Assembly: GCA_035560935.1 (NCBI GenBank)
Contig: DATMYQ010000233.1
Coordinates: 1 to 40,686 of the forward strand
DNA from: DATMYQ01 sp035560935
GTDB taxonomy: Bacteria > Bacillota > Negativicutes > Sporomusales > Sporomusaceae
Direction: 5' to 3'
DNA: 40,686 nucleotides
How positions within the stretch are numbered: position 1 is the first letter of the stretch; every line of letters starts with the position of its first letter. Of this stretch, positions 17,177 to 23,467 are shown piece by piece. The notes beneath the pieces are model-generated. The model searched no databases, was not told the origin of the DNA, and saw only the letters and a list, made by a program, of their open reading frames with translations. Both the position numbers and the translations under genes were made by a program.

Positions 17177-18070
17177 ATGAACGTGCAAGTAATCGCACCC
17201 GGATCCTGTGGTGAACTGGTACAGGGAACGATCGACGATCAGGCGTTTTTGGTGACCTGCCCGGTGGATCTGTATTCCCGGGTAACGGTCTCTACGGAAT
17301 CGCTGCCTGGGAAGTTTCCGGCGGCAGATCCCAAAACACTGGCTGCCGTGGAAAAAACCAAGGAATATTTTGGCCGGCTGCAGGACAAACTGCAAGTGGC
17401 GGTTTGTTCTGATTTACCGGTAGGTAAAGGAATGGCCTCCAGCAGCGCGGACATCAGCGCGGCCTGTCTGGCCGCCGCGCTTTGCCTGGGACAGCAGCTG
17501 ACCTGTGATGAAATTGCGGATCTGGCCCTGGCGATTGAACCGACGGACGGAATCTTTTATAATGGTATTGTGATGTTTGATCATGTGGAGGGACGGATCC
17601 GCCGCCCGTTGGGGCAGCCCCCGGATATTCAGATTGCAGTGTTTGACGCCGGTGGTGAAGTGGATACATTATGTTTCAATCGTCGCAGCGATCTGGCGCG
17701 GTTAAACCGCGAAAAAGAACCGTTGGTTCGCCAGGCGTTAGATCTGGTCTCCCGTGGTCTCGCACAGGGGGATGCGAGTTTGATCGGTCAGGGAGCGACC
17801 TTGAGCGCCCGGGCCAATCAGAGCATTTTATTTAAACCTTGTCTGGAAATGATGGCGGACAAAGCGCAGGAGTACGGCGCCATTGGCATTACCGCCGCTC
17901 ACAGCGGCACGGTGCTGGGGCTGATGTTTAACGGAGCGGCCGCCGCCGCGTTGCCGGAGTGTGTGGCCGCCGTGTCTTCCTATTGTCCGGAAATCCGTTA
18001 CTTGCAAACAGTGCGGTTGATTTCCGGCGGTTTGCGCGTTGAGGAGGCGAACAATGAAACAGCCGGGTAG
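17177..18070 (+). CDS. pduX: L-threonine kinase, PduX-type (GHMP kinase)
   Basis: A 297-residue GHMP kinase with the opening APGSCGELVQG and the ATP-binding motif LPVGKGMASSSADISAA, both typical of PduX. PduX phosphorylates L-threonine to O-phospho-L-threonine, the CobD substrate. The ATG at 17177 is taken as start; a TTG at 17174 sits at slightly better spacing from GGGAGA. Placement directly before cobD, with a 17-base overlap, supports the role: kinase and decarboxylase together make aminopropanol phosphate for CbiB. Confidence 0.92.
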   Translation: MNVQVIAPGSCGELVQGTIDDQAFLVTCPVDLYSRVTVSTESLPGKFPAADPKTLAAVEKTKEYFGRLQDKLQVAVCSDLPVGKGMASSSADISAACLAAALCLGQQLTCDEIADLALAIEPTDGIFYNGIVMFDHVEGRIRRPLGQPPDIQIAVFDAGGEVDTLCFNRRSDLARLNREKEPLVRQALDLVSRGLAQGDASLIGQGATLSARANQSILFKPCLEMMADKAQEYGAIGITAAHSGTVLGLMFNGAAAAALPECVAAVSSYCPEIRYLQTVRLISGGLRVEEANNETAG

Positions 18071-19172
18071 TTTTGAGCATGGCGGTAATATTTACGCGCT
18101 GCTTCGTCAGTCGGGACAGACTTCCGGCGATGTTTTGGATTTTAGCGCCAACATTAACCCTTTGGGGATGGCGGTCAGCGTACGACAGGCGATTGAAACC
18201 AATCTGGGCAACCTGATTCATTATCCGGATCCGGCAGCGGTGGAGCTGAAACAGGCGATTAGCCGCCACTATCAGATGCCGGAGGAATGTATTACCGCCG
18301 GCAACGGCGCGGTGGAGCTTCTCTACGTTTTGTGCCACTGCCGCAAGCCGCGGCGGGTGCTGGTGACAGCGCCTACTTTCAGCGAGTACGAGCGGGCGGC
18401 CAGGGCCGCCGGAGCTGCCGTTGAATATTTTACCCTGTTGCCGGAACAGGGGTTTTCCCTGGATGTCGCGGAGATTCTTCCCCGCTTGTCCGGTGTTGAC
18501 ATGGTTTTTATCTGCAATCCCAACAATCCCACTGGCGGTCTTTTGCGCCGGGAGCAGCTGGAGCCCCTGCTGATCGCCGCGCAGAAGACCGGTACGATGG
18601 TGGTGGTGGATGAGTCTTTTCAGGACTTTCTGACCAATCGCCGGGAGCTGAGCTGCCGGCCCCTGCTGGCTAAATATGATCATTTGGTCGTTGTTTGTTC
18701 GCTGACCAAGTTTTACGCTATCCCGGGCCTGCGTCTGGGATTTGTGCTGGCGTCGCCGGCGTGGACCCGGACCTTGCACGGCGCCAAAGATCCCTGGAAT
18801 GTGAACTCGCTGGCGCAGGTCGCCGGCGTGGCGGCGTTGCAGGATTCCGCCTATCAGGAACAAAGCCGGGCTGTGCTGGCTCAGGCCCGGGAAGAGCTTT
18901 ATGAGCTTCTGCTGCAAATAAAAAACTGCCGGCCGTATCCGCCCAGCGTCAATTATATCCTGTTGAATATTGCCGATAGCGGCGTTGTTTCTTCGAAATT
19001 GCGGCGGCGCATGGCAGAAGCCGGCGTGATGATCCGCGACTGTGCCAATTATCCGGGCTTGTCTGCCGATTATGTACGGGTGGCGGTGAAGCTGCCGGAG
19101 CAAAATAGAAAACTGGCGGCGGTGCTGCAGCAAAAGCTGCATTCTCCAGAATGTTTTACGGAGGAAAAATAA
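18054..19172 (+). CDS. cobD: L-threonine-O-3-phosphate decarboxylase
   Basis: A 372-residue fold-type I PLP enzyme related to histidinol-phosphate aminotransferase. It has FEHGGNIYAL, LDFSANINPLG, FICNPNNPTGG and VVVDESFQDF, and the PLP lysine is Lys219 in SLTKFYAIPGLRLGF. It makes (R)-1-amino-2-propanol phosphate for CbiB. The ATG at 18054 is chosen for the GAGGAGG site just upstream. The neighbouring pduX gene argues for the decarboxylase rather than a histidine-pathway aminotransferase. Its TAA overlaps the next ATG by one base. Confidence 0.93.
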   Translation: MKQPGSFEHGGNIYALLRQSGQTSGDVLDFSANINPLGMAVSVRQAIETNLGNLIHYPDPAAVELKQAISRHYQMPEECITAGNGAVELLYVLCHCRKPRRVLVTAPTFSEYERAARAAGAAVEYFTLLPEQGFSLDVAEILPRLSGVDMVFICNPNNPTGGLLRREQLEPLLIAAQKTGTMVVVDESFQDFLTNRRELSCRPLLAKYDHLVVVCSLTKFYAIPGLRLGFVLASPAWTRTLHGAKDPWNVNSLAQVAGVAALQDSAYQEQSRAVLAQAREELYELLLQIKNCRPYPPSVNYILLNIADSGVVSSKLRRRMAEAGVMIRDCANYPGLSADYVRVAVKLPEQNRKLAAVLQQKLHSPECFTEEK

Positions 19173-19792
19173 TGGAAGATATGACAAAAGTGATTTTGGT
19201 CCGGCATGGACAGACGTTGTGGAATCAAGAACGAAAATATCAGGGTCACAGTGACGTGGCCCTGAGTGATTTGGGACGAAAACAGGCGGAACTGGCGGCG
19301 GAACGATTGTCCCGGGAAAAACTCGACGCGGCGTATTCCAGCGATTTGAGCCGGGCGGCGGAAACGGCGGCCTGTATCGCCGCCCGGCATGGGGTGCCGG
19401 TTACCACCCTGCCGGCGTTGCGGGAAATTATGTTCGGTGAGTGGGAAGGGTTAAACTATGATCAAATTACCGCCCGCTGGCCGCAGGCATTGGAGAAACT
19501 CTGGGCCCGCCCTTCGGAAGTGGTCATTCCCGGCGGTGAATCCTTTGCTCAGGTGCAGGAACGGGCGTATGGCGCGGTCAAAGAAATCATTGCCCGGCAT
19601 CAGGGAGAAAACGTCCTGATTACCGCTCACGGCGGCACGATCGGCGTCATTCTCTGCGCGGCACTGGGGATGGATCTGGATCACGTATGGAGCATCCGCC
19701 AGGATAATACCGCGGTGAATATACTCGAATATTTCGGTGAACGGGTACAGGTCTCGCTGTTGAATGACAGCCATCATTTGAAGGATCTGTAG
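19172..19792 (+). CDS. cobC: Alpha-ribazole-5'-phosphate phosphatase-like histidine phosphatase
   Basis: A 206-residue phosphoglycerate-mutase-fold phosphatase with the catalytic RHG at residues 11-13 (His12), the LREIMFGEWEGL block and a second histidine in ITAHGGT. In cobamide synthesis CobC removes the phosphate from alpha-ribazole or cobalamin phosphate. The family is broad, so the specific substrate comes from the operon position right after cobD. The ATG at 19172 has GGAGGAAA five bases upstream; an in-frame ATG at 19151 would lie within cobD. A small CCGGAT/ATCCGG hairpin (19794-19808) follows without a T-run. Confidence 0.87.
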   Translation: MEDMTKVILVRHGQTLWNQERKYQGHSDVALSDLGRKQAELAAERLSREKLDAAYSSDLSRAAETAACIAARHGVPVTTLPALREIMFGEWEGLNYDQITARWPQALEKLWARPSEVVIPGGESFAQVQERAYGAVKEIIARHQGENVLITAHGGTIGVILCAALGMDLDHVWSIRQDNTAVNILEYFGERVQVSLLNDSHHLKDL

Positions 19793-19883
19793 TCCGGATG
19801 ATATCCGGTTCATCAATAATGAAACCAATCTTTTCGCTGCTGATGGCAGTTGAGGAATCCAGAACGTAAGGAGCGGGTAAAAT

Positions 19884-20093
19884 ATGCCGGTAATTACGAT
19901 TGAAACGGGTAACGTGAGCAGAGAGAAAAAACAGGCGCTGATTGAGCGTCTCACCAAAGCGAGCAGTGAGATTTTAGGGATTCCGGAGCAGTCCTTTGTT
20001 GTTCTTATCAACGAATACGAAGACGACAACATTGGCACGGGCGGTGAAGTATTGACCGCGGTCAAGGCAAGACGAATGGCGGCCAAGGGTTAA
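19884..20093 (+). CDS. 4-oxalocrotonate tautomerase family protein (DmpI-like)
   Basis: A 69-residue protein that begins MPVITIETG, so after Met removal it has the catalytic N-terminal proline of the family. It continues with REKKQALIERLTKA and EQSFVVLINEYEDDNIGTGG, typical of small tautomerases. These catalyse keto-enol tautomerisation of small acids; the physiological substrate is not known here. TAAGGAG precedes the ATG. It is separated from cobC by 91 bases with a weak hairpin, and may be read from the same transcript. A terminator follows. Confidence 0.88.
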   Translation: MPVITIETGNVSREKKQALIERLTKASSEILGIPEQSFVVLINEYEDDNIGTGGEVLTAVKARRMAAKG

Positions 20094-20116
20094 TCATGGA
20101 GCGCAATGTGTTCATA

Positions 20117-20162
20117 GGAAAAAGGCGGCAGGGATCTGTTTGAGATCAAGTCGCCTTTTTCC
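20117..20162. terminator. Bidirectional hairpin terminator between tautomerase and flavoprotein genes
   Basis: Perfect 11-bp arms GGAAAAAGGCG (20117-20127) and CGCCTTTTTCC (20152-20162), with an inner GATCT/AGATC helix (20133-20137, 20143-20147). Each strand has a T-rich 3' arm, which suits two convergent genes. Confidence 0.85.
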
Positions 20163-20230
20163 TTTGCTGATGTTTTTCGGAAGCCGGTATTGGCGTTATT
20201 GCACATTGCGGAATGCGAAAAATACGGAAA

Positions 20231-20626
20231 TTACAGTTTGATGGTGCGGGAAGAACCGCTCATATCGGCGAAGGTCGCCTCCGCGTCATTGATGTAAAAC
20301 AATTCGAAAGTGGGATCGTCGATACTATAGAGTTTTTGAAGTAGCGGTGATGCCTCCAGAGCCAGCTGCTTTATTTCGCGGGTACTGTTAAATACGGCGC
20401 GGCCCTGCAGGCGCAGCCATTCTCCTTTGGTTGACGCAGTGGAAATTTCAAACTGCGGATTGGCTTGTAATTGATGGTACACCTTTTTTTGGTTAGTGGT
20501 GCAAAAATAAAGCTTTCCCTGATGAGCGAGCACAAAGCCGAAAGGCCGTACCCGGGGCTGATTCCCCTCAACCGTTGCGAGATAGAAAATAGAATTTTCC
20601 TGTAAAAAACGCAGCACTTCATCCAT
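20231..20626 (-). CDS. Pyridoxamine 5'-phosphate oxidase-like flavin-binding protein
   Basis: A 131-residue split-barrel protein. MDEVLRFLQEN, FYLATVEGNQPRVRPFGFV and GKLYFCTTNQKKVYHQLQANPQFEIS follow the order seen in small FMN- or F420-binding proteins of the PPOX superfamily. The function is not known; members bind flavins or reduce small molecules. The start at 20626 has AGGAG six to seven bases upstream on the minus strand. A sigma-A-type promoter and a dyad lie before it, and it is divergent from an HxlR regulator, so it is a likely target of that regulator. Confidence 0.85.
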   Translation of the reverse strand: MDEVLRFLQENSIFYLATVEGNQPRVRPFGFVLAHQGKLYFCTTNQKKVYHQLQANPQFEISTASTKGEWLRLQGRAVFNSTREIKQLALEASPLLQKLYSIDDPTFELFYINDAEATFADMSGSSRTIKL

Positions 20627-20639
20627 GAGATCAAACTCC

Positions 20640-20652
20640 TTTACGTAGTAAA
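20640..20652. promoter_or_regulatory. Candidate HxlR operator dyad
   Basis: The palindrome TTTAC-GTA-GTAAA lies just downstream of the expected start of transcription of the minus-strand flavoprotein gene and overlaps the edge of its ribosome site. HxlR-family regulators bind short AT-rich dyads near their divergent targets; the assignment is inference. Confidence 0.45.
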
Positions 20653-20666
20653 ATTTACCTGCTATG

Positions 20667-20695
20667 ATTATAAAATGAAGAAAAGAGTCCGGCAA
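20667..20695 (-). promoter_or_regulatory. Sigma-A-type promoter of the flavoprotein gene
   Basis: On the minus strand, -35 TTGCCG (20690-20695), a 17-base spacer and -10 TATAAT (20667-20672). Transcription should start near 20660. Confidence 0.75.
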
Positions 20696-20751
20696 GAATG
20701 CAGTTTTTTCTTTCTAAGGCAGTATTTTGTGAGTATTGGAGAATCAGCGCC

Positions 20752-21147
20752 ATGAATGAAGAGAAAAAATACGGTGAAGAATTCAGCGCCTGTCCGGTGA
20801 TCTACGCTCTGAATTTGATCGGCGGGAAATGGCATTTGCCGGTGATCTGGCTGCTGAACCGGGATGCGGTGCTTCGCTATAATGAAATCAAACGGCGTAT
20901 CTGCGGAATTACAAATATGATGCTGACGCAGACGCTGAAAGATTTGGAAGAAAAAGGGCTGGTGCATCGGGTGCAGTATCCGGAAATACCGCCCCGGGTG
21001 GAATATTCGCTGACGGAAAACGGTCAGCGTTTGCTGCCGGCGCTGGATGAACTGGCAAAGTGGGGCATTACGCAATTTGAACAGCATGCGGCAAATCAGG
21101 ATGGCAAATATCGATGCAGCGAATGTGAGATAATAACGTCGGAGTGA
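20752..21147 (+). CDS. HxlR-family winged-helix transcriptional regulator
   Basis: A 131-residue regulator with the family core CPVIYALNLIGGKWHLPVIWLL, then RYNEIKRRICGITNMMLTQTLKDLEEKGLV (recognition helix) and PPRVEYSLTENG (wing). HxlR proteins are dimeric, often redox- or electrophile-sensing regulators. Cys14 in SACPV and Cys51 in RRICGIT correspond roughly to the two cysteines used by B. subtilis HypR, and a CSEC pair stands near the C-terminus. The ATG at 20752 is preferred; the longer in-frame start at 20698 adds a sequence without homology. It is divergent from the flavoprotein gene, its probable target. A terminator follows. Confidence 0.9.
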   Translation: MNEEKKYGEEFSACPVIYALNLIGGKWHLPVIWLLNRDAVLRYNEIKRRICGITNMMLTQTLKDLEEKGLVHRVQYPEIPPRVEYSLTENGQRLLPALDELAKWGITQFEQHAANQDGKYRCSECEIITSE

Positions 21148-21252
21148 TCCTTTTTCTCAGAATTCATTAAGTGAGGAACAGTGACACAAACTCATCGCAG
21201 ATACAGAGGCAGGGGCATGTATGCGGCAAAACCTGATTAGTCAACTGATGCG

Positions 21253-21290
21253 AAAGCGGCAAAAGTTCATGCGGAATTTTTGCCGCTTTT
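21253..21290 (+). terminator. Intrinsic terminator after the HxlR gene
   Basis: Perfect 12-bp arms AAAGCGGCAAAA (21253-21264) and TTTTGCCGCTTT (21278-21289) with a 13-base loop; the T-run sits in the 3' arm. The last part of the hairpin overlaps the -35 region of the following promoter. The rest of the 200-bp gap holds nothing else recognised. Confidence 0.75.
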
Positions 21291-21318
21291 GCGCGCCGCT
21301 ACGGGGATATGATATAAT
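21289..21318 (+). promoter_or_regulatory. Sigma-A-type promoter of the cyclophilin gene
   Basis: -35 TTGCGC (21289-21294), an 18-base spacer and -10 TATAAT (21313-21318), 33 bases before the TTG start. The -35 match is weak and the -10 perfect. Confidence 0.6.
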
Positions 21319-21351
21319 GACAATGACTTTTAATGAAATGAGGGACAGAGA

Positions 21352-21945
21352 TTGAAAAAAGCAGTTATTGAAATGGATAAAGGGAATATTGTCATTGAAT
21401 TGTTTGACAAAGAAGCGCCGGGAACCGTGGCGAATTTTGAAAAATTGATCACCGAGGGGTTTTACAACGGGTTGACATTCCACCGGGTGATTCCCGGTTT
21501 TGTGGCGCAGGGCGGCTGCCCTGACGGTACCGGCGCCGGCGGTCCGGGTTATTGCATTCCCTGTGAAACGGCGGGAAATCCCCGGACGCATGAGCGGGGA
21601 TCCTTATCGATGGCGCATCGCGGGCCGAATACCGGCGGCAGTCAATTTTTTATCGTCTATGAGCCGCAGCCACATCTCAACGGGGTACATACCGTGTTCG
21701 GCCAGGTTATAGAGGGATTGGACGTGGTGGATCAGATCCAGCCCGGTGATGTAATGAACAAGGTGAGCATTTTGGCGGAGGCGAAGAAAAAAGCAGCTCC
21801 TAAAGCTCCCAAAGCAGCAAAAGAAGGTAAAGAAGAAATCAAGGAAACGACAACCCCCAAAGCGAGTAAAGAAGCGAAAAAAGAAACCATTAAAGACGTG
21901 CTGAAAGAAGCGAAGAAAAAAAGCCGCAGCAGCAAAAAGAAATAG
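21352..21945 (+). CDS. Cyclophilin-type peptidyl-prolyl isomerase with lysine-rich C-terminal tail
   Basis: A 197-residue protein. Residues 1-143 are a bacterial cyclophilin: FEKLITEGFYNGLTFHRVIPGFVAQGGCPDGTGAGGPGY, SMAHRGPNTGGSQFFI and LNGVHTVFGQVIEGLDVV carry the catalytic and proline-binding residues. It speeds cis-trans isomerisation at proline in the cytoplasm; no signal peptide is seen. The remaining 55 residues are very rich in Lys, Ala and Glu with EAKKK, KAPKAAK and KKSRSSKKK, unlike ordinary cyclophilins, and could bind nucleic acid or acidic partners. The start is a TTG at 21352, with a weak GAGGGA upstream. Confidence 0.93.
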   Translation: MKKAVIEMDKGNIVIELFDKEAPGTVANFEKLITEGFYNGLTFHRVIPGFVAQGGCPDGTGAGGPGYCIPCETAGNPRTHERGSLSMAHRGPNTGGSQFFIVYEPQPHLNGVHTVFGQVIEGLDVVDQIQPGDVMNKVSILAEAKKKAAPKAPKAAKEGKEEIKETTTPKASKEAKKETIKDVLKEAKKKSRSSKKK

Positions 21946-21967
21946 CCTTCGGCAGCGTCGCCAGCGT

Positions 21968-21996
21968 TTGACTGCGTTGGCCACCAACGATATAAT
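21968..21996 (+). promoter_or_regulatory. Near-consensus sigma-A promoter with palindrome in the spacer
   Basis: -35 TTGACT (21968-21973), a 17-base spacer and -10 TATAAT (21991-21996) before the CoA-binding protein gene. The spacer contains the palindrome CGTTGG-CCA-CCAACG (21975-21989), a likely repressor site. The expected leader of about 77 bases contains a tandem CGGAAACG (22011, 22021), which appears once more at 22501 before the thioredoxin gene. Confidence 0.8.
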
Positions 21997-22079
21997 AAGA
22001 ATGAAAGAAACGGAAACGTGCGGAAACGGCTGGGCTCAATGCCTGTCCGGGTTCTTGCTGACGAAAGGGAGGCGAACCC

Positions 22080-22466
22080 GTGAGCGAAGTGGAAGAAATG
22101 CTGAGTCTGAAGAATTGGGCCGTTGTGGGAGCCACAGATAACAAAGAAAAATTCGGTTATAAAATTTTCAAAGTAATGAAAGAAGCCGGCTATAATGTGA
22201 TTCCTGTGAATCCCGGGATCAGCGAAATCCTGGGGGACCGTTGCTATGCGGCGCTGAAGGATTTACCGGTGAAACCGGATGCGGTGGATATGGTGGTTCC
22301 GCCCAAAGTAGGCGAACAGGTTTTGCGGGAATGCGCCGAACTGGGGATCAAAAATGTTTGGCTACAGCCGGGAGCCAATGCGGATTCAGTGGTAGCTCTG
22401 GCGAAAGAATTGGGAATGACCGTGGTTGCGGACCGCTGTGTGATGGTGGAAATTCGAAACCGTTAA
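22080..22466 (+). CDS. CoA-binding domain protein (YccU-like)
   Basis: A 128-residue single-domain protein with a Rossmann fold: WAVVGATDNKEKFGYKIFKVMKEAGYNVIPVNPG, then VDMVVPPKVGEQVLRECAELGIKNVWLQPGA and a C-terminal VADRCVMVE. The family resembles the CoA-binding part of succinyl-CoA synthetase and occurs as a stand-alone protein of unknown role. It starts with GTG at 22080, after GGGAGG. A near-consensus promoter lies upstream. The thioredoxin gene follows 85 bases later and may share its transcript. Confidence 0.87.
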   Translation: MSEVEEMLSLKNWAVVGATDNKEKFGYKIFKVMKEAGYNVIPVNPGISEILGDRCYAALKDLPVKPDAVDMVVPPKVGEQVLRECAELGIKNVWLQPGANADSVVALAKELGMTVVADRCVMVEIRNR

Positions 22467-22551
22467 AAGTTTTTCCGGAACGGTGAAATGGCTGTACGTC
22501 CGGAAACGTATTTTATGCGTCTTCGGTAATAAAGAAAAGGGGGAAACCGAA

Positions 22552-22875
22552 ATGGCCAGTGTGATGAGTACGATGAGTTCGACGTTTCAGGAAGATGTTC
22601 TTGATCAGGACCAACTGGTATTGGTAGATTTTTGGGCACCCTGGTGTAGCTATTGCAATAAACTTACGCCGTTGCTGGATGAACTGGCACAGGAATTTGA
22701 CGGTAAGGTAAAAATCGTGAAGATTAATGTCGATGAAAATAAGACGCTGGCGCAAACGCACAGCATTATGAGTTTGCCGACAATGATGTTGTTCAAGGAT
22801 GGCGTTGCGGTGGAAAAGATTGTTGGCTTTGTGCCGAAAACAAACATTGCCGCTAAAATCCAAAGTGCGCTGTAA
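22552..22875 (+). CDS. Thioredoxin with unusual CSYC active site
   Basis: A 107-residue thioredoxin-fold protein. DFWAPWCSYCNKL places the redox cysteines at 32 and 35, the same numbering as E. coli thioredoxin, but with Ser-Tyr in place of Gly-Pro. The cis-proline loop SLPTMMLFKDG and the VGFVPK segment are normal. It probably reduces protein disulfides; the changed dipeptide should alter the redox potential and may mean a dedicated partner. The ATG at 22552 lies after AAAAGGGGGAAA. The gene ends just before a 27-bp inverted-repeat terminator, facing a convergent cysteine-rich gene. Confidence 0.92.
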   Translation: MASVMSTMSSTFQEDVLDQDQLVLVDFWAPWCSYCNKLTPLLDELAQEFDGKVKIVKINVDENKTLAQTHSIMSLPTMMLFKDGVAVEKIVGFVPKTNIAAKIQSAL

Positions 22876-22882
22876 TCTTGGC

Positions 22883-22939
22883 GAGAAAACAAATAAAACA
22901 GACAGGGGCTTTGCCCCTGTCTGTTTTATTTGTTTTCTC
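22883..22939. terminator. Perfect 27-bp hairpin, bidirectional terminator
   Basis: Arms 22883-22909 and 22913-22939 are perfectly complementary over 27 bp with a 3-base loop (TTT). The stem has a GC-rich tip (CAGACAGGGGC) and an A/T-rich base, so either strand ends in T-rich sequence. It separates the thioredoxin gene from the convergent DUF1858 gene. Confidence 0.9.
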
Positions 22940-22969
22940 CGTTGACGAAGCCTCCGGATGATTGCGGAA

Positions 22970-23200
22970 TTATTCGCAGTTACAGCCGCAAGCGCAGCCG
23001 CCGGCGTTTTCACCCACTGCTTTGTTCAGATCTGCGACCAGTGCGTCGATGTCAATACCGTGAGCGGCAGCGCCTTGCTCAATGTTTTCAAAACGAGCAG
23101 CGGCGCAACCCAGGCAACCCATACCGAATTTGCGAAAAATATCAACGGTCTGGGGATGATTTTGTACAACATCAACAATGCTCATGCTTTTAGTGATCAT
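22970..23200 (-). CDS. DUF1858-domain protein with cysteine-rich tail
   Basis: A 76-residue protein. MSIVDVVQNHPQTVDIFRKFGMGCLGCAAARFENIEQGAAAHGID is the DUF1858 domain, a small helical domain also found at the N-terminus of iron-sulfur-repair (ScdA-like) proteins. Cys29 and Cys32 form CLGC, and an extra tail holds Cys69, 71, 73 and 75 (CACGCNC), which is suited to binding a metal or cluster. Function is unknown; a redox or metal role is inference. The start at 23200 is preceded by GGAGGT. It has its own promoter and converges on the thioredoxin gene. Confidence 0.85.
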   Translation of the reverse strand: MITKSMSIVDVVQNHPQTVDIFRKFGMGCLGCAAARFENIEQGAAAHGIDIDALVADLNKAVGENAGGCACGCNCE

Positions 23201-23241
23201 GATGAATGGTACCTCCTCGGTGAAATTTGGATTTCTTTTCG

Positions 23242-23266
23242 ATTATAACATACCTTTCATACCTTT
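23242..23266 (-). promoter_or_regulatory. DUF1858 promoter with tandem 9-bp repeat
   Basis: On the minus strand a perfect -10 TATAAT (23242-23247) is preceded by two head-to-tail copies of AAAGGTATG (23249-23266) and no good -35. That layout suits an activator-dependent promoter. The rest of the 267-bp gap 23201-23467 holds a near-palindrome around 23346-23361 and a weak TACAAT at 23371, but no firm promoter for the next gene. Confidence 0.5.
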
Positions 23267-23467
23267 GCTATCGGCGGCGAAAAATTATTGGCAACGAATT
23301 TACCTTAACATTATGGACAACTTTTAACGCAGCGTAGGGATTTTTGCTGGAAAATTTCAGCTTGGAGATGTACAATATACAAAAGGCTGTCACGGCCTTG
23401 ATTTATTTTATCGTTGCGGGCGTTAATCAGACGCCGGCAGGGGGGTTGGTCTAAGGAGGAATCAATT

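Noticed and set aside
17928..19187. Open frame of 419 codons on the minus strand opposite cobD
   Set aside because: It is antisense to a gene with complete family motifs, has no recognisable domain or ribosome site, and high-GC genes often leave such open frames.
23344..23376. Possible promoter before the YbaK gene (TTGCTG and TACAAT)
   Set aside because: The spacer is 21 bases, too long for a sigma-A promoter, and no better pair was found.
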